DNA from: Microbulbifer okhotskensis | GTDB taxonomy: Bacteria; Pseudomonadota; Gammaproteobacteria; Pseudomonadales; Cellvibrionaceae | Direction of reading: 5' to 3' | DNA: 64,000 nt | Assembly: GCF_023895975.1 (NCBI RefSeq) | Contig: NZ_JALBWM010000001.1 | Span: 49,034-113,033 of the forward strand | Shown: one piece after another, positions 16,997-25,803 of the stretch | Numbering within the stretch: position 1 is the first letter of the stretch | How the letters are laid out: every line of letters begins with the position of its first letter | The notes under the pieces: generated by a model | What the model saw: only the letters and a program-made list of their open reading frames with translations | Databases searched by the model: none | Told to the model about the DNA's origin: nothing | Translations under genes and position numbers: made by a program

Positions 16997-19528
16997 TTAG
17001 TGAATCAGAATCATGGCACTGCCCATCGCCGCAGCACACACTGCTTTCACAGTGGTCTCGGTGCGATCGGCAGCACAGCTGCCACCACAAGCCGTCATGG
17101 TATCTATCAATAAATCCAGTTCAGTTTCTACCGTGCTAAGCTCTGGCGCGCTGGCAAGCTGCGAGACGCTGCCATCGTGCCAGGTCATTTCGTGGCCCAC
17201 TAAGCTCTCCATCAGTGGATCGATAATCAGTGAGCGTTTACTGGCGCTATCGAAGGCACTATCAGCAGAAGCGGTAAAATCAAATCCGTTGAAGAAGCTG
17301 TTGCGCTCATTGGAGTCCACTAGCGTGCTGCAGTATTTAACCGCTAACTGGGTGATACCCATTTGCTGTGCGGCCAGGAATCCTTCTATATCACTAGACA
17401 CTGGCAGCTGGCGTTTAACCGTATCCCAGGTTTCCCAAATGTCTGGGTGAGCTATGGAAATTCCAGTGGCCTGGGAGAGGCTTGCGTTGATCTGTTCGAA
17501 GCGACGCAAACCGATACGCGATTGTGGTTCCAGGTCTGAAGCTTCTGCCGGGGCGGCTGGCGTTTCCTCCATACGGGCGTAGCTCGCATTGCCTATCCGC
17601 TCAAAGGTCAGGAAGAATTCATCGGGAGCCTGCGCGTGAGTAGGTCCATTCTCCAAGGTGATAATCGTGCCGAGCCTGGAGAACTGCTGCCCCTCTCCGG
17701 CCAGGTAACTATCGTCTACCGCGGTGGATAACTTGGCCCAGGCTTGGCCCACTTCGGCCTCGCGGCCATTGATGCCAATACGCATGCCTTCAATAGCGAT
17801 GCCGGAGGGATCAACGCTGTCATCAAGATTGATGAAAGTGGGTTCGCTAAACAGGTAGGCATAGTTGTCGAACTGTTGCACCGTAAGCATCACGTAGCTT
17901 TCAGCAATGCCTGTGTGCTCTTCGACGTTAAATAACAGCAGGTATTTTTCACCCACACCCACGTCGTAATTAGTGGCAACATCCTCTGCCGACAGTGCGC
18001 GGGAGTGAATGGCCAGCAAGCGAATGGAGCCTTCCCAGCTGTTGCCATTACTGACTTCGCTGCCAACTGCCAGGGCGAAAGTATCGTCCCAGGTGTTGAG
18101 TAGGCCTGCTTCAGCGGGGTCCATTTCACCGGTGTCGGCGCCATTTACATAGAGTTTGCGCCCGTTGATGGGATCGTAGGTGGCAATCACATGTTGCAGG
18201 CTGGCCTGCACTACCTGATCCGCATCATCCGTGGCCAGGACCGGCATGCCGTCTGCGTCGGTGCTGTCACTGCGGTTCTGGAAGGTGTAGCTGTACTGGT
18301 CCTGGCCGAGGGTGAGGTTACGGATATCATCGCCGCCGGAGTAGGTGACGATCCGTGCGGGCCCATCCTGTGAGACGTTGGCCGGTGCTGCCCAGATTTC
18401 GATGGAGTATTCGCCGGTCGCGGTCAGGGTGTCGTAAAGCTTGCGACTGGTGGCGGTTGCGCCCTGGGCTTTGCCACCTTTCAGTTGCAGTCCCCAAGAG
18501 TCGATCCACTCCACATCGCCAGACAGAGCCAGGTCCACCGCCGGGTTGACTCCGGAAGTATCGAATGCGGTGGTACCGCTTCCGGTTTTGAATTCATAAA
18601 GAGCAATCGCATTATTTTCGATACGACCGCCACTACTGGCCACAATCCCATCGGTCAGACGTAGCGCTTTACTGATCACCCAGTCTGAATCTACCTGAGT
18701 GAGGCTGATTGTATCGGCAAATGCCTGAATCGCCGTGGTCATGTCGTCTTCATTACTGGAGCAATCATCCCAGCAGTTATGGAATTCATTACCCAGGCGA
18801 ACTGAGAAACGTGAGTCGGCAGGTGAGTCCAGGTTTATTTTGCTTACCGCAAGTTCGTAGGCCAGGTCGACATCGGCGCTGGCGAAAAATGGCTGTTGAG
18901 CGGTCGCGGCGTCCTCACTGTGGCAGTCGGCGCAGTAATTGCGCAATAGCGGGTATACCGTGCTGCCAAAGCTACCGCTGTTTTCCGGGAAGCTTTTACT
19001 GGCACCGACATCGCGTTCAATGGGGGCGGTGAGAGAAATGGTGTTGCTCAGGCTGCCGCTGGCTCGAGCCCACTCTTCAATGTAATTGGTAATAATTTCT
19101 GAGCAGGCATCAGCGCTGGACAGCCAACAATTGTGCCCACCGCCGACTTTGGTCACCAGGCGGGATTCATCCGGGGCTGACAGATTTACCAGGTCTCGAC
19201 CCGCATCATAGGCCGCATTGATATCATCGCCGCGCACAAAGTGCGGGCTCTGATTATTTTCTATATGGCAGCTGCCACAGCGGTTTTGTGCGGCTAGGTT
19301 ATCCCAGATATAGCGCTTGTATTGATTGACGTCGTCAGTCTCAGGTCCCGGCCCGGAATAAGTGGCACCGCCATTGTTCTCTGTGGTATCTGGCTGTGTC
19401 TCTGTGTCCTGTCCACTACCGCCGCTACAGGCAGAAAGAAAAATAGTGGCGCAAAACAATGCAGAGATACGTAATCTGCGCGTTGTAAATATGTTTTCCA
19501 CCCGAGGGAGAGCTTTATTAAGTTTCAT
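16997..19528 (-). CDS. Di-heme c-type lipoprotein with LamG-like domain
   Basis: An 843-residue lipoprotein: signal with lipobox LSAC (Cys34), then two c-heme motifs, CGSCH at 84-88 and CADCH at 199-203, each followed by similar text (HNCW motifs near 132 and 249). The two halves look like an internal duplication. Residues ~300-530 form a LamG/concanavalin-like domain (SIEIWAAPANVSQDGPARI, GRKLYVNGADTGEMDP). The C-terminal 300 residues are not assigned. It is probably a surface or outer-membrane-attached cytochrome. It is three bases downstream of the other mono-heme gene, so the two are co-transcribed with DUF1501 and ApbE. Confidence 0.85.
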   Translation of the reverse strand: MKLNKALPRVENIFTTRRLRISALFCATIFLSACSGGSGQDTETQPDTTENNGGATYSGPGPETDDVNQYKRYIWDNLAAQNRCGSCHIENNQSPHFVRGDDINAAYDAGRDLVNLSAPDESRLVTKVGGGHNCWLSSADACSEIITNYIEEWARASGSLSNTISLTAPIERDVGASKSFPENSGSFGSTVYPLLRNYCADCHSEDAATAQQPFFASADVDLAYELAVSKINLDSPADSRFSVRLGNEFHNCWDDCSSNEDDMTTAIQAFADTISLTQVDSDWVISKALRLTDGIVASSGGRIENNAIALYEFKTGSGTTAFDTSGVNPAVDLALSGDVEWIDSWGLQLKGGKAQGATATSRKLYDTLTATGEYSIEIWAAPANVSQDGPARIVTYSGGDDIRNLTLGQDQYSYTFQNRSDSTDADGMPVLATDDADQVVQASLQHVIATYDPINGRKLYVNGADTGEMDPAEAGLLNTWDDTFALAVGSEVSNGNSWEGSIRLLAIHSRALSAEDVATNYDVGVGEKYLLLFNVEEHTGIAESYVMLTVQQFDNYAYLFSEPTFINLDDSVDPSGIAIEGMRIGINGREAEVGQAWAKLSTAVDDSYLAGEGQQFSRLGTIITLENGPTHAQAPDEFFLTFERIGNASYARMEETPAAPAEASDLEPQSRIGLRRFEQINASLSQATGISIAHPDIWETWDTVKRQLPVSSDIEGFLAAQQMGITQLAVKYCSTLVDSNERNSFFNGFDFTASADSAFDSASKRSLIIDPLMESLVGHEMTWHDGSVSQLASAPELSTVETELDLLIDTMTACGGSCAADRTETTVKAVCAAAMGSAMILIH

Positions 19529-19531
19529 TTT

Positions 19532-20758
19532 TTAGTCTCCAGCACAGTAAACGGCAGAGTCTGCGTAAACCTGCTTTAACTGGTAGCCGGTGTTGCTGAA
19601 ATCATCAGTGATCGTTTCTATGCGGGCGCGGTCGGTGGCATCCTCGGGTTCGCGCAGGCACACCTGGCGAAATACTTTGGTGACTTGGCACACTGCAAAG
19701 GCGCGGCTGTTCGAAAGCTCTTCGCCCAGGGACTTGGTACCATTGCCACTGCCGGGCAGAGAGGCGCTCCAGCCCAGGTGCATATTGGGCCCTTCGCGCC
19801 AGTAATTAGCCCAGCTGTCGTCGGGAATAATAAAACCGTGGGGAAAGTTAGCACCGTTGATCAGATTTTTGGCTTTAACGCGGCTACTGGTTTCGGGATC
19901 CAGATCACCGGCGGTGTTATAGTCCAGTGAGCCAGTTTCACCCGTGGGGTCATTGTCCGCATCGTAAACGTAATCGTAGTAGGCGAAGGCCTGGGCCATG
20001 GGGTCCATGCCGCTGTGGCAGCCGATGCAGTTATTTTGGAAGACGCGGCTGTCTCCTCCAGGGCTGCGGCTCACGTCGCGACGAATTCGATCCGGTGAGC
20101 GGCTGGTGTCCTGAACTTGTTCCATATCCCTGCACAGGTGATTAAGCATGGTAAAACGGAACATGGCGCGATTGGTGCCTGCGCTGAAAAAAGCTTTGGC
20201 AGCAGCGCGGCTGGTGAGAACACCTGCGGTGGCATCTGCGGGTAATCCGTTCAAGGATGACTGGTTCTGCTGCACCAGATTGTCCTGCAGAGAGTAGCCA
20301 CCGGCTTCTAGAGCCTCATAGTGATCATTGTTGCCAGTATTGTACGAGGGCAGACCGGAAACATCGCCGCTATAGAGAATATTGCTCGTCAGTAGCTGAC
20401 GGAAATCCATATCGTCGCGCACCATACCGATGACCGTTGCACTGTAATCGTTGAGCGGTGCGAATACGTCCTGTTCTTCGTTAGTCCAGGGGGTGGCGAG
20501 ATTTTTTAAGGTGACATTGTAAAAAGCATCATTCTGCATTGCTGTATAGGCCGCGGCAGCAGGATCGCCATCGTCTATATCTTCAGCCATATCCAGTAGC
20601 ACGCTTTCACTGGGGATAGTGCCCGTGAGGCGGTTGTGAATTTGCAGGGCCTGATCCTGGGATGCGGATAGGACAGGATTGCTCCACAGACCTACTCCGA
20701 GCAATGCGCTTACCGCTGTGAGCCGGAATACACGCGCTCGAGACGAATTATTTTTCAT
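19532..20758 (-). CDS. Exported c-heme protein (DUF1588/DUF1592-like)
   Basis: A 408-residue protein with a signal peptide (residues ~1-32). It contains one c-heme motif, CIGCH at 244-248, in the context NNCIGCHSGMDPMAQAF, the style seen in planctomycete-type DUF1588/DUF1585 cytochromes. There are further Cys residues (CRDMEQ near 209 and a C-terminal group) that might form disulfides. It is the first gene of the minus-strand arm, facing the HzsA-like gene across a 223-base divergent promoter region. A likely role is electron transfer in the envelope; the substrate is unknown. Confidence 0.82.
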   Translation of the reverse strand: MKNNSSRARVFRLTAVSALLGVGLWSNPVLSASQDQALQIHNRLTGTIPSESVLLDMAEDIDDGDPAAAAYTAMQNDAFYNVTLKNLATPWTNEEQDVFAPLNDYSATVIGMVRDDMDFRQLLTSNILYSGDVSGLPSYNTGNNDHYEALEAGGYSLQDNLVQQNQSSLNGLPADATAGVLTSRAAAKAFFSAGTNRAMFRFTMLNHLCRDMEQVQDTSRSPDRIRRDVSRSPGGDSRVFQNNCIGCHSGMDPMAQAFAYYDYVYDADNDPTGETGSLDYNTAGDLDPETSSRVKAKNLINGANFPHGFIIPDDSWANYWREGPNMHLGWSASLPGSGNGTKSLGEELSNSRAFAVCQVTKVFRQVCLREPEDATDRARIETITDDFSNTGYQLKQVYADSAVYCAGD

Positions 20759-20981
20759 GGGACTATTATTTTGTCGGTGAGATCACTGGGGTGTGGCAAA
20801 GCAGTCTAAAAGCAGATTTCAATAATGTCAGAGTCACTTTTAATATTTGCGTCCCAGTTGGCAAACTTTTTGTGCGCAACTTGCGAGAATTACACTCAGC
20901 GGTAGAAACCGTTTAAAAATTCTCAGGCGAAGAGCACAAAAGGCGAGCGCGGCTCGTGCTGAACCCGGATGGATAACAAAA
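20759..20981. promoter_or_regulatory. Divergent promoter region of the heme cluster
   Basis: These 223 bases separate two divergent heme-protein genes and must hold the promoters for both arms. The left half is AT-rich (TTTTAATATTTGCG near 20838). I could not fix a convincing pair of -35/-10 boxes or an operator. An ATG-initiated extension from 20847 stays open into the plus-strand gene but lacks a signal peptide, so I treat it as leader. Confidence 0.5.
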
Positions 20982-23597
20982 ATGAAATTTTTGCGTGCGG
21001 TGCCGCTTTTGCTTCTGGTGGCGGCGTGTAGTGGTGGTGGCAGTTCCGGTAGTGGCGGGAATCAGGCGAAAGATCCGGTAGTGGAAGATTACCCCATTGC
21101 CTTTGTACGCCGTCAATTGAGTATCGATGAAGACGGTATTTTGTTACAAGATGACATCTACGAGCCTTACGAATTTTTTGCGGGTGCGGAGTTAATATTA
21201 AAGGACCGTGCTACCGCTAGTGCCACAGAGACAATAATTACTGCTGATATTTTTGACGGCGAGTACGATGTTAAGGATCTGAATACCTCTGCCGATGGCA
21301 CGCGGCTTATATTCGCCATGCGTGCGCCGGAAATTGAAGATGCGGATGACGACGAACAACCCACTTGGAATATCTGGCTGTACGATACCGATACCGCAAC
21401 TTTAAGCCGTGTTATTGAATCGGACCTCACTGCAGAGGAGGGGCAGGATATAGCCCCGGCATTTCTGCCGGACGGGCGCATTGTCTTTTCCTCCAGCCGT
21501 CAGCGTCGATCGCGGGCGTTACTACTGGATGACAACAAACCTCAATTCTCCGCGCTTATCGACAGTCAGCAGGACCCGGCCTTTGTGCTTCATGTTATGG
21601 AGGCCGATGGTAGCGATATCACCCAGATATCCTTTAACCAGAGTCACGATTTAAACCCAACAGTACTGAGTGATGGACGAGTCCTGTTTAACCGTTGGGA
21701 TAATGCCGGTGGTGTGGACAAATTAAGTTTGTATACGGTTAACCCGGATGGTTCTGATCTCGCGATTTACTACGGTTACCACAGCCAAAATACTGGCACG
21801 GAAGAGACTCAAGCAATTTTCAATCGCCCGCAGGAAATGCCCGATGGCCGCCTGTTAGTGACTTTACGCTCACCTTCGGGGATCACTTTTGGCGGTGACC
21901 TTGCCACTATCGATGGGATTATCTATAGCGAAGCTTACAGTGAACCCGAGCAAAGTGGCGAGCTGGTAGGGCAGGCTTCCCTTACTGTGGGCGAAGTCAG
22001 CACTAACGATACCATCTCGGCACACGGTACTTTTGCTTCGGCCTGGCCATTCTATGATGGCACCAGCCGTTTGCTGGTTACCTGGAGTGAATGTCGTATC
22101 GTAGAAGCGGAAACTGAGCAGCTGCGGACTTGCCCGGAGACGCTTGCGGAAGATGAAGAGGTGCAGTTGGCCGACCCCCTCTACGGTTTGTGGATTTACG
22201 ATTATATTGCCGGTACTCAATTGCCTATCGTGGTGGCGGAAGAAGGTGAGATGATTTCCGACGGCGTTATCCTGGAGCCGCGCACAGAGCCCGCCTATAT
22301 TTCCGACCCGGTACCTGGAGTGGATGTCGATGCTGACCTGGTGCAGGAGTCTGTGGGCATTCTGGATATTCGCAGCGTGTACGATTTTGGTGGTGAGGAT
22401 GTTGCCGGAATAGAAGTCCTGGCGGATCCGGCACAGACCAGTGCCGATCTACGTCCCGCACGATTTTTACGGGTGGCAAAGGCGGTTGGAATTCCCGATG
22501 ACGATATTCTCGATTTCGATCGCAGTGCCTTCGGTCGTAACCGCAGCGAGGGGATGCGTGAAATTTTGGGGTATACCCCGATTCAACCAGACGGTTCCGT
22601 CAGAGTAAAAATACCGGCGGATATGCCTCTGGCAATTTCTGTTGTAGATGCGGACGGTAAACGTATTTTTGATCGGCACTATAACTGGTTGCAGTTGCGA
22701 GCCGGGGAGGTGCGCAGTTGTAACGGCTGTCATACCAGCGACAGCGAAGTGCCTCATGGACGCACCGATATGCAAGTGGTACCCGCCTGGGCTGGCGCGC
22801 CGACTTCGGCGGCGCCTTTCGTCAATACCGAGCCTGCGCTGTTGGCGGAAATGGGTGAAACTATGGCCCAGTTATTGGCGCGTCTCGTGGGAGAGGCGGA
22901 CCTGGAAGGGGATCTCAGTTATACCGACTTGTGGACCGACCCGGCAGTACGTGGCAAAGATGTCGATATTCTACTGTCTTACTCCGAACTGACTACCCTG
23001 GCTCCAGTGGCTACCACTTGTCTGGCGGACTGGAGCAGCAACTGTCGCTCCGTGATTCACTACGAGCAACATATCCAGCCGATATGGGAGTTATCCCGCG
23101 AGGTGCTTGATGGCACTGGTGCTGTTATTGCCGATAACACCTGTACCGTCTGTCATTCACCAGTCGATGCTGCTGGAGCCACCCGTATACCCGATGCGCA
23201 ATTGGACCTCTCGGCCTCTGCCTCCACGGTTAATGATGCCTGGTTTACGTCCTATGCCGAACTGCTTGTCGATAGCCCCGAGCTGGAATTGGTCAATGGC
23301 ATATTGTCCCCGCGCCTGGTGCAGGAATACGACGATAATGGCAACCCGGTTTTTGAGGTAGATGAGGAGGGTAATCCGGTACTCGATATCAATGGTGATC
23401 CAGTACCGGTAATGATTACCGTGAATATTGCCTCGGCGATGACGGACTCCGCTATCGAAAGTGCTTTTTTCACCCTTTTTCAAAATGGCGGTGCGCACCA
23501 GGGGTATTTACAGGATGCAGAGTTGCGTCTGATCGCTGAGTGGTTGGATATTGGCGCCCAGTATTACAACGATCCCTTTGCGGCACCGGTTGATTGA
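20982..23597 (+). CDS. HzsA-like di-heme lipoprotein with beta-propeller
   Basis: An 871-residue lipoprotein from ATG 20982, which gives MKFLRAVPLLLLVAACSGGG with lipobox VAAC. Residues ~40-380 carry PD40/TolB-type propeller blades (IFAMRAPEIED, PAFLPDGRIVFSSSR, NPTVLSDGRVLFNRWD, DGRLLVTLRSP). Two c-heme motifs follow: CNGCH at 580-584 and CTVCH at 721-725. Propeller plus late heme motifs recalls the alpha subunit of hydrazine synthase and its many non-anammox relatives; I do not infer hydrazine chemistry here. It leads the plus-strand arm, three bases before the SH3/beta-barrel gene. Confidence 0.83.
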   Translation: MKFLRAVPLLLLVAACSGGGSSGSGGNQAKDPVVEDYPIAFVRRQLSIDEDGILLQDDIYEPYEFFAGAELILKDRATASATETIITADIFDGEYDVKDLNTSADGTRLIFAMRAPEIEDADDDEQPTWNIWLYDTDTATLSRVIESDLTAEEGQDIAPAFLPDGRIVFSSSRQRRSRALLLDDNKPQFSALIDSQQDPAFVLHVMEADGSDITQISFNQSHDLNPTVLSDGRVLFNRWDNAGGVDKLSLYTVNPDGSDLAIYYGYHSQNTGTEETQAIFNRPQEMPDGRLLVTLRSPSGITFGGDLATIDGIIYSEAYSEPEQSGELVGQASLTVGEVSTNDTISAHGTFASAWPFYDGTSRLLVTWSECRIVEAETEQLRTCPETLAEDEEVQLADPLYGLWIYDYIAGTQLPIVVAEEGEMISDGVILEPRTEPAYISDPVPGVDVDADLVQESVGILDIRSVYDFGGEDVAGIEVLADPAQTSADLRPARFLRVAKAVGIPDDDILDFDRSAFGRNRSEGMREILGYTPIQPDGSVRVKIPADMPLAISVVDADGKRIFDRHYNWLQLRAGEVRSCNGCHTSDSEVPHGRTDMQVVPAWAGAPTSAAPFVNTEPALLAEMGETMAQLLARLVGEADLEGDLSYTDLWTDPAVRGKDVDILLSYSELTTLAPVATTCLADWSSNCRSVIHYEQHIQPIWELSREVLDGTGAVIADNTCTVCHSPVDAAGATRIPDAQLDLSASASTVNDAWFTSYAELLVDSPELELVNGILSPRLVQEYDDNGNPVFEVDEEGNPVLDINGDPVPVMITVNIASAMTDSAIESAFFTLFQNGGAHQGYLQDAELRLIAEWLDIGAQYYNDPFAAPVD

Positions 23598-23600
23598 TTC

Positions 23601-24452
23601 ATGTTGAAGTTACACCGTTTTTTACACTCTAGTTTTTTCGCGGCCACTCTGTTTCTGTGCGCTGCTGGCGAGGTTGTGGCAGAAGACACTGCAGGACAAG
23701 GGTCTGTAGAGGAGAGTGTACCGGTTGAACCCGAGACCGATTCGGATATAACGAATTACAGTGAAAATCCGGATCCAGCAGATGCCGAGCTAGTGACCCT
23801 TGGCAATACATTTATCAATATTTATCGCGGCCCCGGTCGCGGTTACCCGATCTTTTATGTCGCCGAGTACGGAGAAAAAATTTGGCTGTTAAAGCGGCGT
23901 ACAGATTGGGTAAAGGTGCTGACTTCCCGCAATAAAACCGGCTGGGTCAGAGTCGATGAGCTACGAGAAATTTACGGGGAAAATGGTGAGCTGGTCAGAG
24001 TGCCGTTGCCGGATTTCAACGGTGTCGACGATGGCTATTTTTATCTCGGTTTGCACTACGGTGATTTTGCCGGGGCCAATTCCCTTGGAGTCAATCTTGG
24101 CTATCAGTTTACGGCCAATTTATCCACAGAGCTGCGCGCAACCCAAGCGGTGGGGGAGTTTTCAGACAGCCAGGTCTACCAGGTAGCCCTGGTCCACCAG
24201 CCGTTTCCCCGTTGGAAAGTATCTCCCTACTTTGTACTGGGTGCTGGGGTAAATATCACCTCGCCAAATGCCACCATTGTTGCGACTGAAGATCGTCAGG
24301 ATACTGTTATGCTGACGGGCCTGGGGCTGCGGACTTATCTATCGCGCCGCTTTGCGGTGCGAGCCGAATATACCAATCACTACCTGCTTACCACGCGGGA
24401 AAACAATCAGGAGATAGTCGAGTGGAAACTTGGTTTCGACGTATATCTGTAA
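23601..24452 (+). CDS. SH3-domain outer-membrane beta-barrel protein
   Basis: A 283-residue protein with a signal peptide (~1-27), an acidic linker, a bacterial SH3 domain (residues ~62-125: INIYRGPGRGYPIFYV, DWVKVLTSRNKTGWVRVDEL) and a C-terminal beta-barrel (~140-283) ending in an aromatic/aliphatic strand (KLGFDVYL). The SH3 domain may hold peptidoglycan or a partner while the barrel sits in the outer membrane. It starts three bases after the HzsA-like gene and overlaps the next barrel gene by 31 bases, so they are co-translated. Confidence 0.82.
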   Translation: MLKLHRFLHSSFFAATLFLCAAGEVVAEDTAGQGSVEESVPVEPETDSDITNYSENPDPADAELVTLGNTFINIYRGPGRGYPIFYVAEYGEKIWLLKRRTDWVKVLTSRNKTGWVRVDELREIYGENGELVRVPLPDFNGVDDGYFYLGLHYGDFAGANSLGVNLGYQFTANLSTELRATQAVGEFSDSQVYQVALVHQPFPRWKVSPYFVLGAGVNITSPNATIVATEDRQDTVMLTGLGLRTYLSRRFAVRAEYTNHYLLTTRENNQEIVEWKLGFDVYL

Positions 24453-25075
24453 GTTCCGCGGCTCTGTCCGCCCTGGTGGGAGCGCAGGCGTGTACGGCTC
24501 AACAGGATGATGGGGTACTGGCCGATATTGTTGCGCCGGAGCTGGAGCGCCCGGAAATACGCGATGCCCTGATCGACAGTGAAAATATTGAATTGGGCCT
24601 GTTTGCCGGTGTGATCAATGTTGAGGACTTTGGTTCCAACACACTCTATGGAACTTCGGCCGCTTATCATATTAGCGAAGATTTTTTTATCGAGGCCACC
24701 TATGCCCAGACCGAACTGGGTGAATCTAGCTTTGAGCGCTTGAGTGGTGTCGCGCCGCTATTGACTGATGATCAGCGCGATTTGAGCTATTACAACGCTT
24801 CAGTGGGTTGGAACCTCTTTCAGGGGGAACACTTTGTTTTTGAGGACTGGGCCTTCAACAGCAATTTTTACTTGATTGGTGGAGTGGGAAATACCTCTTT
24901 TGCCGATGAAGAGCACTTCACCTACAACTTCGGTGCGGGGGTACGCATACTTGCGAATGACTGGCTCGCAGTGCACCTGGATGTACGCGACCATGTTTTT
25001 GAGCATGAGTTGTTTGGCGAAGCACAAATGACCAATAACTTATCGACCCAATTGGGCCTGACCATATTTTTCTAA
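24422..25075 (+). CDS. Outer-membrane beta-barrel protein (OMP_myx_plus-like)
   Basis: A 217-residue protein starting at GTG 24422 inside the preceding gene. The N-terminus (SAALSALVGAQACTA) is a signal peptide or lipoprotein-like signal. Residues ~55-217 alternate as beta strands (IELGLFAGVINVEDFGSN, FFIEATYAQTELGESSF, FYLIGGVGNTSF) and end with LGLTIFF, the terminal aromatic typical of barrels. It resembles the small barrel family found in myxobacteria and some gammaproteobacteria. It forms a pair with the SH3/barrel protein. Confidence 0.78.
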   Translation: METWFRRISVSSAALSALVGAQACTAQQDDGVLADIVAPELERPEIRDALIDSENIELGLFAGVINVEDFGSNTLYGTSAAYHISEDFFIEATYAQTELGESSFERLSGVAPLLTDDQRDLSYYNASVGWNLFQGEHFVFEDWAFNSNFYLIGGVGNTSFADEEHFTYNFGAGVRILANDWLAVHLDVRDHVFEHELFGEAQMTNNLSTQLGLTIFF

Positions 25076-25105
25076 ATCATAACTAATAAATAGCAAGGAT
25101 TTTCC

Positions 25106-25582
25106 ATGAAGCGCTTGGTTGTTTTGTTAAGTCTGTTTTTATCGATGTCGTATGTACATGCGGCTGAGCCATCCAAAGACTTTACCCTAGCATCAAATCA
25201 AGGTGCAAACCTGCGCCTAGCAGAGCAGCGCGGCGATGTCATAATGCTTAATTTTTGGGCGTCCTGGTGCGGCCCCTGCCGCCAGGAAATGCCACTTTTG
25301 GACCAGCTTCATGCGCGCTACTCTGCTGCGGGTTTCCAGGTCTGGGGAGTCAATGTAGACGCCCTGCGCAAAGATGCGGACACGCTATTGGCTAAAATTC
25401 CGGTGGATTTTCCCATCCTCTTCGATAGCAAGGGTGAAGTGAGCAAGCTGTATGGTGTTGCCGCTATGCCCAGTACCGTTTTTATCGATAGGGATGGCAA
25501 TGTCCGATATATCCATAAAGGGTATCGGGACGGCGATGAAGCCGCCTATAAAAAAATGATTAAGGAATTGATTCGGGAGTAG
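25106..25582 (+). CDS. TlpA-family periplasmic thioredoxin
   Basis: A 158-residue protein with a signal peptide (residues 1-19, YVHA/AE) and a complete thioredoxin-like domain. The active site is WASWCGPCRQEMP (CGPC), with the cis-Pro loop at AAMPSTVFIDRDG. TlpA/ResA-type proteins reduce disulfides, including those in apo-cytochrome c heme motifs and Cys-rich partners. In this operon the natural clients are the CxxCH proteins and the Cys-containing DUF4266 lipoprotein. It is 30 bases after the barrel gene and five before DUF4266. Confidence 0.93.
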   Translation: MKRLVVLLSLFLSMSYVHAAEPSKDFTLASNQGANLRLAEQRGDVIMLNFWASWCGPCRQEMPLLDQLHARYSAAGFQVWGVNVDALRKDADTLLAKIPVDFPILFDSKGEVSKLYGVAAMPSTVFIDRDGNVRYIHKGYRDGDEAAYKKMIKELIRE

Positions 25583-25587
25583 GTGTA

Positions 25588-25803
25588 ATGCGTGCCCTAA
25601 TGCTTGTTTGCACTCTGGTGTTAACCACCGGTTGCACAATTACCCCCTGGGTAGCTCCCTATGAGCGACAGTATCTTGCGGATCCTATTATGGGGTTTGA
25701 ACAAGACCCGGTAGCTGCTCGTTATATGAATCACGTCTACGAAGCGCGTGAAGCGGCCCGTGGTGCCGAAGGGGGGAGTGGAGGTGGATGTGGCTGTAAC
25801 TAG
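25588..25803 (+). CDS. DUF4266 mini-lipoprotein with C-terminal CGC
   Basis: A 71-residue lipoprotein with lipobox LTTGC (Cys16), so the mature peptide is only about 56 residues. It shows the DUF4266 signature (WVAPYERQYLADP, MGFEQDP, NHVYEAREAARG) and a C-terminal Gly-rich tail ending GGGCGCN. The two tail cysteines suggest a disulfide, metal or cofactor site. DUF4266, TlpA and DUF3570 genes are regular neighbours, often with ApbE. The stop codon lies 14 bases inside the start of the DUF3570 gene, whose ribosome site is formed by the Gly-tail codons. Confidence 0.88.
   Translation: MRALMLVCTLVLTTGCTITPWVAPYERQYLADPIMGFEQDPVAARYMNHVYEAREAARGAEGGSGGGCGCN

Noticed and set aside
20847..20981. 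N-terminal extension of the HzsA-like gene
   Set aside because: The extension is basic and lacks family text; a perfect lipoprotein signal begins at 20982.
20982..23597. True hydrazine synthase / anammox capability
   Set aside because: No HzsB/HzsC or hydrazine dehydrogenase genes are present; the similarity is of architecture only.
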